Positions 16,373 through 25,330 of a stretch of DNA of 64,000 bases are shown piece by piece. The DNA comes from an uncultured Lachnospiraceae bacterium. GTDB taxonomy: Bacteria; Bacillota; Clostridia; Lachnospirales; Lachnospiraceae. Both the position numbers and the translations under genes were made by a program. A model generated the notes under the pieces. The model saw only the letters and a program-made list of their open reading frames with translations, made no database searches and was not told where the DNA came from. The first letter of the stretch is position 1. Each line of letters opens with the position of its first letter. The stretch is from the NCBI GenBank assembly GCA_910576535.1, contig CAJTKK010000001.1, forward strand, positions 310,001-374,000. The letters run 5' to 3'.

Positions 16373-18673
16373 TCAGGGTTCAAAATTTCCCGATGCATTG
16401 GAAAAACGCCCTACCGGGCCGCCGCTTTGCCCTTGACCGCGGTTATTCCCGTCCTTTTTTTCCGATGAATCCTGGTTTTCCTGATTATTTTGCCCTCCGG
16501 ATGCGTTTCCTGCATTGGCCGGCGCCTCTTTCTTTTCTCCCGCCCCGTCCGGAAAACAGTCTTTGAATTTTTCCTGTTCCGTCTCAACCGCCTTGCTGAA
16601 TGTATCATACCCCGGCTTCTTTTCCGGCTCCGCAGGACTTTCCCCTTCCGGCTTCACTGCTTCCGGCTCCTCTTCTCCTTCTTTTTTTACTGCATTCTTC
16701 TCTTCCAGCGCTTTCCCTTCCTCTTCTTCCGGTTCCGGGAGTCCTTTCTCCGCACGGTATATCTTCATAAATTCTTTACCGGTTATTGTTTCTTTTTCTA
16801 TCAGATGGGCCGCCAGCTTATCCATCAGCTCCCTGTTCTCGGACAGCAGCTTTTTCGCTTCCTCATAGCAGCCTTTCAGGATATTCATGACTTCCGTATC
16901 CACATCCGCCGCCGTCACATCGCTGCAGTCCAGCCTGGCGCCGCCTCCCAGATACTGGTTTTCTATCGTTGCCAGTCCCATCAGGCCGAATTTTTCGCTC
17001 ATGCCAAAACGGGTCACCATATTCTTCGCAATATTTGTTGCTTTTTCTATATCGTTGGCAGCCCCGGTAGTTACCGTGTCAAATACAATCTCTTCCGCTG
17101 CCCGTCCACCAAGATAGCCCACTAGCATATCATGCAGTTCCGCTTTTGTATTCAAGTATTTTTCTTCTTCCGGCACTTGCATTACATAGCCTAAAGCCCC
17201 CATTGTCCTTGGGACAATCGTAATTTTCTGCACCGGCTCAGAATTCTTTTGAAGAGCGCTTAACAAAGCGTGGCCTACTTCATGGTAAGACACAATTTTA
17301 CGTTCTTCCTTGCTCATAATACGGTCTTTTTTCTCTTTTCCTACTAATACCTGTTCTACCGCTTCAAACAAATCCTGCTGGCAGACATAGTTCCTTCCCT
17401 TCTGTACCGCATTAATCGCCGCCTCGTTAATCATATTAGCCAGATCCGATCCTACCGCGCCGCTGGTCGCCAACGCAATCGCATCCAGATCCACGCTGTC
17501 ATCCATCAGCACATCTTTCGCATGGACTTTAAGAATTTCCACACGCCCCTTTAAATCAGGTTTATCCACAATGATCCTGCGGTCAAAACGGCCTGGGCGC
17601 AGAAGCGCTTTATCCAATATTTCCGGACGGTTAGTCGCACCCAGAATCAAAATTCCCTTGGATGTGTCAAAACCATCCATTTCCGACAAAAGCTGGTTCA
17701 GCGTCTGCTCACGCTCTTCATTTCCTCCGCCGAATTTGGAATCACGGCTCCTTCCTATGGCGTCAATCTCGTCAATAAATACAATGCATGGGGCATTTTT
17801 GGTCGCTTCCTTAAACAAATCCCGGACACGGGAGGCGCCTACGCCCACGTACATTTCAATAAAATCCGAACCTGTCAGGGAAAAGAACGGTACATGAGCC
17901 TCCCCCGCCACTGCCTTTGCCAAAAGGGTTTTTCCAGTTCCCGGAGGTCCCACCAGAAGGGCGCCTTTTGGCAGCTTCGCGCCAATTTTCGCATATCTGC
18001 CCGGATTATGCAAAAAATCCACAACCTCCTGCAAAGATTCTTTCGCTTCATCCTCTCCGGCCACATCTTTAAAGCTGACGCCTGTTTCCTTTTCCACATA
18101 TACCTTGGCATTGCTTTTTCCAATGCCCATGACTCCGCCGCCGCTTTTCGCCATTTTTCGGAACAGCAGACTAAGCAGCAGCCATAAAAGCAGCACAGGC
18201 AGCACATAAGTTAAAATAATGGATAGAATCATCCCGGAACCGTCCGGCACCACCCCTTTTACATCCACATTATTCTCCAGCAGACGTTCCGTCAGCCCAT
18301 CATCCGCAATCCTCCCCGTATAGTACGAAACCGTCGGAGCTCCATATATACTTACTGCATCGTCTTTTTTTACCGGTTTAATGGTAATGCGGTCAGACTC
18401 TATCTGCACGCTTTCCACTTCGCCGCTTTCTACCATCCGGATAAATTCATTATAAGTAATCTCTTTCTCCGCATTGCCGGTCAACGCTTTCATAAAATAA
18501 CTCATGCAAAAAAGCGTAATCAGGGAAGCAACCAAAAGAAGAAGAATACTTTGTTTCTTTGGATCCTCCCCGCCTCCCCCCGGCCCGTTATTTCCATTAT
18601 TATTCTGATTCCCTCCACGATTGCCGTTGTTATAACCGCCGCCATCGTATTGGTTTAAATTGTTTTCATCCAT
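16373..18673 (-). CDS. ftsH: ATP-dependent zinc metalloprotease FtsH
   Basis: This 766-residue membrane-bound AAA protease degrades misfolded membrane and regulatory proteins. An unusual Asn/Gly-rich N-terminal tail of about 40 residues precedes the first membrane helix (SILLLLVASLITLFCMSYFM). An outer domain and a second helix (SIILTYVLPVLLLWLLLSLL) follow. The AAA module has Walker A GPPGTGKTLLAKAVAGEA, Walker B CIVFIDEIDAIG and the second region of homology. Zinc-protease HEVGH lies near residue 462. The last 130 residues are a low-complexity Glu/Pro and Asn/Gly-rich tail, longer than in most FtsH proteins. Confidence 0.96.
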   Translation of the reverse strand: MDENNLNQYDGGGYNNGNRGGNQNNNGNNGPGGGGEDPKKQSILLLLVASLITLFCMSYFMKALTGNAEKEITYNEFIRMVESGEVESVQIESDRITIKPVKKDDAVSIYGAPTVSYYTGRIADDGLTERLLENNVDVKGVVPDGSGMILSIILTYVLPVLLLWLLLSLLFRKMAKSGGGVMGIGKSNAKVYVEKETGVSFKDVAGEDEAKESLQEVVDFLHNPGRYAKIGAKLPKGALLVGPPGTGKTLLAKAVAGEAHVPFFSLTGSDFIEMYVGVGASRVRDLFKEATKNAPCIVFIDEIDAIGRSRDSKFGGGNEEREQTLNQLLSEMDGFDTSKGILILGATNRPEILDKALLRPGRFDRRIIVDKPDLKGRVEILKVHAKDVLMDDSVDLDAIALATSGAVGSDLANMINEAAINAVQKGRNYVCQQDLFEAVEQVLVGKEKKDRIMSKEERKIVSYHEVGHALLSALQKNSEPVQKITIVPRTMGALGYVMQVPEEEKYLNTKAELHDMLVGYLGGRAAEEIVFDTVTTGAANDIEKATNIAKNMVTRFGMSEKFGLMGLATIENQYLGGGARLDCSDVTAADVDTEVMNILKGCYEEAKKLLSENRELMDKLAAHLIEKETITGKEFMKIYRAEKGLPEPEEEEGKALEEKNAVKKEGEEEPEAVKPEGESPAEPEKKPGYDTFSKAVETEQEKFKDCFPDGAGEKKEAPANAGNASGGQNNQENQDSSEKKDGNNRGQGQSGGPVGRFSNASGNFEP

Positions 18674-19054
18674 ATTTGCTCCTATTTACAAGCTATTTCA
18701 CAGCCTGCCCTTATTTTATGTTCATCTGCATCCGCTTTTCCCCTTCCGGCTGCTTCTATTTATTATAGAGACTGATTTTCGATAAATCAATAAGAGAATT
18801 ATGAAAATATTTGACCATGTATAAAAGATTTCTAAATTTTTTCTTTGAAATGGTAGATTTTTAGCCCTTATCCATTGTATAATACATAGGTTATTGCAAA
18901 GTTCAGTTTCTATTGAAAAGGAAAAAAGCCCATAAAATAATGTCCGTAAGAGGCGGGGCTGTTTCCGGCCTTGGAAAAGGAATTACCTCCCTCACCCTTT
19001 ATTTTATGGCTTTACTGCCGTTACAAAAAACAAAAGCACAAGGATGGAAATAAC
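18674..19054. promoter_or_regulatory. Divergent intergenic region, ftsH and DUF1846 gene
   Basis: This 381-base region separates two divergent genes and must hold both promoters. On the plus strand a TATAAT lies at 18878-18883, but no good -35 box is spaced correctly before it. Downstream, AGCCC at about 18929 and GGGGCT at about 18957 could pair to form a leader hairpin. I see no known riboswitch signature. An open frame from 18971 joins the DUF1846 frame but has no ribosome site. Confidence 0.4.
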
Positions 19055-20536
19055 ATGAGTCTAGGATTTGATAACGATACTTACTTAAAACTGCAGTCAG
19101 AACATATCCGCAAAAGAATTACCCAGTTCGGCAACAAACTATATCTGGAATTTGGCGGAAAGCTTTTTGACGATTATCACGCTTCCCGGGTTCTGCCCGG
19201 ATTCCAGCCGGACAGCAAGCTGAAAATGCTGCTTCAGCTCAAAGACCAGGCAGAAATCATTATCTCCATAAGCGCCGATGCGATTGAAAAAAATAAGATC
19301 CGAGGGGATTTAGGCATTACCTATGATATGGACGTACTCCGTCTCATTGATGCTTTCCGTTCTATGGATTTCTATGTAGGAAGCGTTGTCATTACCCAAT
19401 ATTCCGGGCAGCCGGCGGCAGATCATTTCCGCAAACGTCTGTCTCTTCTTGGCATCAAATCCTATCTCCACTATATTATTGAAGGATATCCAAGCAACAT
19501 TTCCCATATCGTCAGCGATGAAGGTTATGGGAAAAATGATTATATTGAAACTGCAAGGCCTCTTGTCATTATCACAGCCCCCGGCCCGGGAAGCGGTAAG
19601 ATGGCAACTTGCCTTTCCCAGCTCTACCATGAGCATAAGCGGGGGATTAAAGCAGGGTATGCCAAATTTGAGACATTCCCGGTCTGGAACCTCCCCCTGC
19701 GGCATCCGGTCAATATCGCTTATGAAGCCGCCACTGCTGATTTAAATGACATGAACATGATTGACCCCTTTCATTTGGAAGCTTATGGGGAAACTGCTGT
19801 CAACTATAACCGGGATGTAGAGGTATTCCCCGTTTTAAATGCCATTTTTGAGCAGATTTTAGGCAGCAGCCCTTATAAATCCCCAACCGACATGGGCGTC
19901 AATATGGCGGGAAAATGCATAATTGACGATGAAATATGCCAGGAAGCCTCCAAACAAGAGATTATCCGCCGGTATTACCAAGCATTATGCAACCAGAAAA
20001 AAGACATTATGGGTTCAAAAGAAATCGTATATAAGCTGGAACTTTTGATGAAACAAGCTTCCATTACCAGCGAAGACCGTAAAGTTATCCCTGCCGCTAT
20101 GATGCGCCAGGAAAATACCGGCCATCCGGCGGCAGCTATCCAGCTTTCCGACGGACGGATCATTACCGGAAAAACTTCCGATCTCCTGGGCGCTTCCGCT
20201 GCCGTGCTTCTCAATGCGTTAAAAACGCTGGGCGGTATCGACCATGAGCTTCATTTAGTTTCCAGGGCAGCCATTGAACCTATCCAGGCATTAAAAACGG
20301 ACTATCTGGGCAGCCGCAATCCAAGGCTGCATACGGACGAAATCCTGATCGCCCTATCCATCAGCGCCGCTTCCGATGATGCTGCCAAACTGGCTCTCGC
20401 CCAGCTTCCAAAACTGAAAGGATGCGAAGTCCATTCCACGGTTATCCTTTCCTCCGTGGACGAAAAGACTTTCCGGCGGCTCGGGATGCACCTGACCTGC
20501 GAACCCGCTTATGAAACAAATACCATCTTTCATTAA
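19055..20536 (+). CDS. DUF1846 family protein
   Basis: This protein is about 493 residues long, the normal size for DUF1846, a conserved family of Firmicutes and Actinobacteria with unknown biochemical role. The family start GFDNDTYLKLQSEHIRKRI is present, as are PGPGSGKMATCLSQLYHE (a nucleotide-binding-like glycine loop) and the C-terminal LPKLKGCEVHSTVILSSVD. The start at 19055 is chosen because AAGGATGG lies before this ATG and homologues begin here. It is followed by a strong terminator and is probably transcribed alone. Confidence 0.92.
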   Translation: MSLGFDNDTYLKLQSEHIRKRITQFGNKLYLEFGGKLFDDYHASRVLPGFQPDSKLKMLLQLKDQAEIIISISADAIEKNKIRGDLGITYDMDVLRLIDAFRSMDFYVGSVVITQYSGQPAADHFRKRLSLLGIKSYLHYIIEGYPSNISHIVSDEGYGKNDYIETARPLVIITAPGPGSGKMATCLSQLYHEHKRGIKAGYAKFETFPVWNLPLRHPVNIAYEAATADLNDMNMIDPFHLEAYGETAVNYNRDVEVFPVLNAIFEQILGSSPYKSPTDMGVNMAGKCIIDDEICQEASKQEIIRRYYQALCNQKKDIMGSKEIVYKLELLMKQASITSEDRKVIPAAMMRQENTGHPAAAIQLSDGRIITGKTSDLLGASAAVLLNALKTLGGIDHELHLVSRAAIEPIQALKTDYLGSRNPRLHTDEILIALSISAASDDAAKLALAQLPKLKGCEVHSTVILSSVDEKTFRRLGMHLTCEPAYETNTIFH

Positions 20537-20550
20537 AGATCTATAAATCT

Positions 20551-20589
20551 GCAAAAACCGTGGGCGCCATTGTTTCCCACGGTTTTTGC
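20551..20589 (+). terminator. Strong terminator after DUF1846 gene
   Basis: GCAAAAACCGTGGG and its exact complement form a 14-bp stem with an 11-base loop; the TTTTT lies within the right arm. It begins 14 bases after the stop. Confidence 0.88.
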
Positions 20590-20700
20590 TTTATAAGGTT
20601 CCAGCGCGTTTCCTGATGGTTTCGCATCATCGCCCGGAATATTACCAGAAATCAAACGAAAACCTAAAAGCATGTTTTCCTTCCGTTTATCCGTTTATAT

Positions 20701-21600
20701 CTACAGTTTTTTCAGAAAATGCCCGTCCACGTTCACCCCTTCATTCACAACAATAAAAGCCCTTGGATCATATTTCCTGATAATATGTTTCAGCCTGCCC
20801 ACTTCATATTTCGATACTACCATATAAAGCACTTCGGTATTTTCATCCGTATATGCCCCCAACGCTTTCCACTTTGTAATCCCTCTTTCCATTTTGCAAA
20901 AAATTTCCTGCTCCATTTCCTGACAGGCATTTTTCGTAATAATATTTACCTCTACATTGATATTCTGGGAATGCACCTTGTCCACTGCAAACGCGCTGAC
21001 GGAAGCATATATCAGGGAATAAATTACTGTTTCCACGTCAAAAAGGAAAAGACAAATGGAATATAACACAATATTAACAATCAAATTCACTTTTCCTACG
21101 CTAAAGTCCTTTTTCCACCGTATCAGCAATATGCCAAGCACATCCGTCCCTCCGTCGGAACTCCCCATTTTTAAGGAAAGTCCTATTCCTGAACCGCATA
21201 AAATACCCCCAATCAGGCAGGAAGCCAAGATATCTTCCATAATCGGAGCCTTCGGGACAGCAATGATAAACAGGAAAAATGACATAGCTGTTACACAGGC
21301 GACCGTTTTCGTAAAAAATATTTTTCCCAGTTTTTTCATGGCTATAATAAACAGCGGGATGTTAAAAATATAATAAATCAGGCCGGCAATATCAAAATTT
21401 TCCAAAGGCAGCCCTGCATAATTTACCAGCAGCGTACGGATCACCTGACAAAACCCCATCATCCCGCCAGTATACAGCCCGTGCGGAACTACAAACAGAT
21501 TCATGCCCACCGCATACAAGGCGGTTCCGCCAATAGCGCCAAAAAGCCTTCTCGTTTCATAAATCACAAGCCTCCGTTCCAGCTTAGGAATCCCACTCAT
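20701..21600 (-). CDS. YitT family membrane protein
   Basis: This 299-residue protein has five to six membrane helices with YitT (DUF161) marks: GTALYAVGMNLFVVPHGLYTGG near the start and KMGSSDGGTDVLGILL in the middle. The C-terminal cytosolic DUF2179 domain spans about residues 215-290 and ends in DPRAFIVVNEG. The function of the family is unknown; a transport or signalling role is possible. The ATG at 21600 follows GGGAGGATAAATGA. Confidence 0.92.
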   Translation of the reverse strand: MSGIPKLERRLVIYETRRLFGAIGGTALYAVGMNLFVVPHGLYTGGMMGFCQVIRTLLVNYAGLPLENFDIAGLIYYIFNIPLFIIAMKKLGKIFFTKTVACVTAMSFFLFIIAVPKAPIMEDILASCLIGGILCGSGIGLSLKMGSSDGGTDVLGILLIRWKKDFSVGKVNLIVNIVLYSICLFLFDVETVIYSLIYASVSAFAVDKVHSQNINVEVNIITKNACQEMEQEIFCKMERGITKWKALGAYTDENTEVLYMVVSKYEVGRLKHIIRKYDPRAFIVVNEGVNVDGHFLKKL

Positions 21601-21748
21601 TCATTTATCCTCCCTTTATCTTGTCACAGCAACCGTCAGCGAATATATTTTGCCCAATTGCACAGACTATAACATGAGGCAAATTTTTTATCTGCCCCAG
21701 TACTATAAAAACCATAACAATTATAGCAGAAATAGGAGGTAATGCAAT

Positions 21749-22051
21749 ATGAAAGATAAAGAGAACAGCGCTTTCACAGAAGCTTTGGCCAGAAATACGC
21801 TGGATGATATCCCCAGCCCTAAAAGCAATGCCAAAGAAATCGTAGGACTGGTAAAAAGCAGCGGGCGGGTCACGGGGTACCAGCTTTCCGACGGCTCCAC
21901 CGTTTCCAAGCAGGAAGGGGTGGATCTTGCAAGACAGGGAGAAATCAAGGGAGTCGGCATCGCCCACCGCAAAGATACGGAATACTTAAAATCCCTGCCT
22001 GACGGCTCGGAAAATAATAACCTGAACAATCTGCCTTCCGTATCCGGTTAA
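21749..22051 (+). CDS. DUF3892 domain small protein
   Basis: This 100-residue protein has a central region IVGLVKSSGRVTGYQLSDGSTVSKQEGVD (given here in two parts: IVGLVKSSGRVTGYQLSDG and STVSKQEGVDLARQGEIKGV) that matches DUF3892, a small domain common in Clostridia with no known function. The ends are hydrophilic and look disordered. An AGGAGG site is well placed before the ATG. It diverges from yitT. Confidence 0.85.
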   Translation: MKDKENSAFTEALARNTLDDIPSPKSNAKEIVGLVKSSGRVTGYQLSDGSTVSKQEGVDLARQGEIKGVGIAHRKDTEYLKSLPDGSENNNLNNLPSVSG

Positions 22052-22334
22052 ACCGGTTCCCGGCTTCCCTTAGCTTCTTCATCCCCATCCCCCTTTATCC
22101 TGCCCAGTCCGTATAATGAAATATACATTTGACTCATACCAATGCCTGGATACGTCTTCATCCGTCCTATTTACCTTTTCCGGGAACAGGGTGCGCATCT
22201 TCACATCCGGCGTTCCATGCTAACGCAGCTTTCATCCTGCGCCCATAACTGCGCATGATTCTCTTTCATATCCTTGGCATCTTCAAGCCCAATGCATATA
22301 CTAATAAAAAGTTTTTATCGCAAAGGGGTTCCTT

Positions 22335-22826
22335 ATGTATCAATTTACTCCCCGTCTGACTTTCGTCCGCATTCTGGAAAAAAACCGCCCTGCAGCCGTA
22401 GCATGGGTTACCGGCAAAGGTTCATACTCTGAATTAAGCGGGCTTGTCAAATTTTATGATACGCCTTATGACGGCGTGCTTGTAGAAGCGGAAGTGTTTG
22501 GGCTTCCTAACATTTCCACACAAGGATCATCTGATTTTTATGCAATGCATATCCATCAATATGGCAACTGTTCCGGTTCTTTTGAAAAAGCCGGCTCTCA
22601 CTTCAACCCTTCCAACACCTTCCATCCGAAACATGCAGGGGATATGATTCCCTTGCTTGGCAATCAAGGATATGCCTGGACCGCTTTTTATGACAAACGG
22701 TTCACAATTGATGAAATTATTGGCAAATCTGTCATTATACACTCCGGGAGGGATGACTTCACGACTCAGCCTGCCGGGGATTCCGGCGAAAAAATCGGCT
22801 GCGGGGTCATCCGTAAAGAAGACTGA
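22335..22826 (+). CDS. sodC: Cu/Zn superoxide dismutase family protein
   Basis: This 163-residue protein has the Cu/Zn superoxide dismutase fold with a full ligand set visible: copper His pair in MHIHQYGNC, bridging His in SHFNP, zinc His residues and Asp in FHPKHAGD, and the last copper His in VIIHSGRDDF. The two Cys of the conserved disulfide (YGNC and IGCGVI) are present. No signal peptide is visible, although bacterial SodC is normally exported. The Arg that guides superoxide in classical enzymes (GSRxxCGV) is Lys here (GEKIGCGV). Activity is likely but not certain. Confidence 0.85.
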   Translation: MYQFTPRLTFVRILEKNRPAAVAWVTGKGSYSELSGLVKFYDTPYDGVLVEAEVFGLPNISTQGSSDFYAMHIHQYGNCSGSFEKAGSHFNPSNTFHPKHAGDMIPLLGNQGYAWTAFYDKRFTIDEIIGKSVIIHSGRDDFTTQPAGDSGEKIGCGVIRKED

Positions 22827-22902
22827 CCTTTCCGCACAGAAACTGAAAATAAACCTGCCGCAATGCGGTCATTGTTTTTCACATGCATTTTGAACCCATC
22901 CG

Positions 22903-22926
22903 AGCCGGGCTTGCAAAAGCCCGGCT
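22903..22926 (+). terminator. Terminator between sodC and the amidase gene
   Basis: AGCCGGGCTT, GCAA loop, AAGCCCGGCT, then TGTTATT on the plus strand. It serves sodC and, as an inverted repeat, may also serve the convergent amidase gene. Confidence 0.7.
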
Positions 22927-22928
22927 TG

Positions 22929-24326
22929 TTATTCCATCCTAAAATGCACCGGTTCCAGATCCCTGGTCAATACCTCCATCCGGTATTCCGGCAACTGCTC
23001 TAACAGATCGTCCAAACATATCCCGGTAGCATATACTACATCATGCGCCAGCAACACTACATGATCCTTCGCCTGTATGGATTCCATCGCATTGGCAATC
23101 AGACGTTCCGGCCGAGGATCTTTTACCGCATCCTCTAAGCTGGCGTTCCAGTCATAATAAATAAATCCCCTCCCCGTCATCTCTTCCGCAATCGCTTTGC
23201 ATACTTGTTTATTATATGCATTTACGCTCCCGCCGGGAAAACGGAAAAATTCCGCTTCCACGCCTGTTACTTCCTTTATTAAATCATATGCTTTTTCAAA
23301 GTCCCGGATATAGCTGTCCACACTCTCATAAATTTCTTTGTAATCATGACTGTAACAATGAATTCCTATGGTATGTCCTTCCTCCGCAATCTTCCTTGCC
23401 ACCTCCGGATTCTTTTCCACGTTCTCCCCTACCAGGAAAAAGGTAGCTTTTATATTTCTTTTTTTCAATATTTCCAATACTCTCTCCGTATTTTCTGCGT
23501 AAGGCCCATCGTCAAAAGTTAAGTACATTGTTTTCGGGCGGAAATACAAGTCGATCCCCCGGGCAATCCCTTCCGCTGTCCGTTCCTGGTATTCCGGCGC
23601 AGAAAGATTCTCCCGCTCTCCCGGGTTAGACAAAAACCCCGTTTCAATCAGGCAGGAGGGCATGGAGGTTTTCCCTGTCACATAAAATTCCGAATCATCC
23701 CTTAGCTCCCTCATGGCCGCGCCTGTGCTTTTCCCTGTTTCCTGATAGATCAGCCGCGCTAATCTCCTGCTGCCTTCTACGCCGCCTCCGTCATACCATG
23801 TCTCTATCCCTTCCACGCTGCCGTCTTCAAATGTATTCTGATGTATGCTCACATAAATATCCGCGCCTATCGCATTGGCATTCTGAACCCGCGCTTCTTT
23901 CGCAATATATCTGTCATCTTCCCTCGCCATAATAGTCTGATAGCCTAATTGCACAAGCTTATCTTCCACCATCCTGGCCACCAGCAGATTAATATCTTTC
24001 TCTTGTATGCCGCCCTGCGCACAGCCTTCATCTTCCCCCCCATGACCAGGGTCTATAAAAATTACCGGCACACCCGGCTCTATTTCTATTTCCTCCACAG
24101 GAGGGACATTGCCTGATATGCTTTCCGCCGTCTTTCTGAGTTCTTCCTTTGCATTGGCTGCCGCCTCCACCGCCGGATCTTCCGGCGCTGCCAATGCATT
24201 AACTGCCCAGGCCAGCGATGCCGCAGCGGCGGCAACGGCCATAACAAACCCGCAGCCAATCCTGACTGCCTTTTTCCTCCTTTTTTCCCTCTTTTTCATT
24301 TGTGCATAAGATATTCTTTTGTACAT
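22929..24326 (-). CDS. Secreted amidase-polysaccharide deacetylase fusion
   Basis: This 465-residue protein joins two cell-wall enzymes. After an N-terminal membrane anchor or signal (residues 20-47), residues 90-265 form an N-acetylmuramoyl-L-alanine amidase (Amidase_3): zinc His in IDPGHGG, Glu in GIQEKD, His in SIHQN and catalytic Glu in LIETGF. Residues 268-460 are a NodB-type deacetylase: TFDDGP, metal-binding HCYSHD (HxxxH), RFPGG, YYDWNAS and LLAHD. One part cuts the stem peptide from the glycan and the other removes acetyl groups, probably from peptidoglycan. It lies downstream of the two-component operon and in the same direction. Confidence 0.9.
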   Translation of the reverse strand: MYKRISYAQMKKREKRRKKAVRIGCGFVMAVAAAAASLAWAVNALAAPEDPAVEAAANAKEELRKTAESISGNVPPVEEIEIEPGVPVIFIDPGHGGEDEGCAQGGIQEKDINLLVARMVEDKLVQLGYQTIMAREDDRYIAKEARVQNANAIGADIYVSIHQNTFEDGSVEGIETWYDGGGVEGSRRLARLIYQETGKSTGAAMRELRDDSEFYVTGKTSMPSCLIETGFLSNPGERENLSAPEYQERTAEGIARGIDLYFRPKTMYLTFDDGPYAENTERVLEILKKRNIKATFFLVGENVEKNPEVARKIAEEGHTIGIHCYSHDYKEIYESVDSYIRDFEKAYDLIKEVTGVEAEFFRFPGGSVNAYNKQVCKAIAEEMTGRGFIYYDWNASLEDAVKDPRPERLIANAMESIQAKDHVVLLAHDVVYATGICLDDLLEQLPEYRMEVLTRDLEPVHFRME

Positions 24327-24445
24327 ACTTCAATGCTCCTTCCAGAAAAGATGCCCTTGCATAATCTATTCCTTTTTCTCACTGTTCATTCATAGATTAC
24401 ACAAGGGCTGCATCAAAGTATCATCATAGTTGCATCAAACTTGCA

Positions 24446-25330
24446 TCATTTTGAAATTTTTATAAACAATTCATTAATCCCTTCATAAAATCCGACCGTA
24501 ACTACCGTATTGCCCCCGCCAATCCCGGGAAATACATATTTTTTGTAATATGGCGTTGTTTCCAGCAAAGGGTTTACAGACTCATAAGGCTGCGGCTCGC
24601 TTATTCCCATGTATCCGCTCCACTTCCTTATCATTTCATCCGGATTGATATCTTCCCATGTGAGGGAAGTCCTGACATAAACTTCATAAAACTTACCGCT
24701 GTCCGCATCAATATAAGCATCAATCAACCGGTTTTCTTTATTTGCATTCTTCTGGCTGTCAGACAGGCTCAATTTCCAGACTGCCACGTTGTTCCTCGGC
24801 TCCAGCACATCAATTGCCGAATATAGAACCGCATTATAAGATCCTTTTTCCACCTCTTTTACGCTATCCGGCAGAATTCCCAGGCCATTCAGCGTATCCA
24901 GTCCTTCGTTGCAGGTCTCATAAATTTCCTCATCCGTAATTTCCTCCCCGGAAGGTCCTCTATGATTGACGACAAATGCATACGTCCCTTCCAGGTTCTG
25001 ATGATCGGTATCCGGCACATCATTTCTCGTCCATGCATTCTGCTCGCTTTCGGGAAGCGTCTGGCTGCTTAAGCATTGGGAAAGAATATACAATCTCTCA
25101 TTCCCGTTCAACGTATACCGGTATCCCTCCCCTGCTGCCCCGGTCTCTTCCAGGTGGATTTCATTCAGGACCGACTTATCGTTATATCTTGCCAAGGCTT
25201 CCGGCCCCCATACAGACGCGACAATTACCAGAACAGCAAAGAACAGAAAACAGGCGGTGAGCATATCCCTCCGCAGGGGTCTGCCCATCCATACAGCCAA
25301 TTTATCTTCCATATGCCTGATATGTTTCAT
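24446..25330 (-). CDS. Membrane-anchored hypothetical in two-component operon
   Basis: This 294-residue protein is not recognised. It has a single N-terminal helix (MLTACFLFFAVLVIVASVWG) and a soluble part of about 245 residues, predicted outside the membrane, with alternating strands and motifs such as TYAFVVNHRGPSGEEI and YIDADSGKFYEVYVRTSLTW. The start at 25330 is chosen for its GGAAGGAGGAGG site; it overlaps the end of the histidine kinase gene by 29 bases, so the two are translationally coupled. A role as an accessory to the kinase's outer signal is an inference. Confidence 0.7.
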   Translation of the reverse strand: MKHIRHMEDKLAVWMGRPLRRDMLTACFLFFAVLVIVASVWGPEALARYNDKSVLNEIHLEETGAAGEGYRYTLNGNERLYILSQCLSSQTLPESEQNAWTRNDVPDTDHQNLEGTYAFVVNHRGPSGEEITDEEIYETCNEGLDTLNGLGILPDSVKEVEKGSYNAVLYSAIDVLEPRNNVAVWKLSLSDSQKNANKENRLIDAYIDADSGKFYEVYVRTSLTWEDINPDEMIRKWSGYMGISEPQPYESVNPLLETTPYYKKYVFPGIGGGNTVVTVGFYEGINELFIKISK

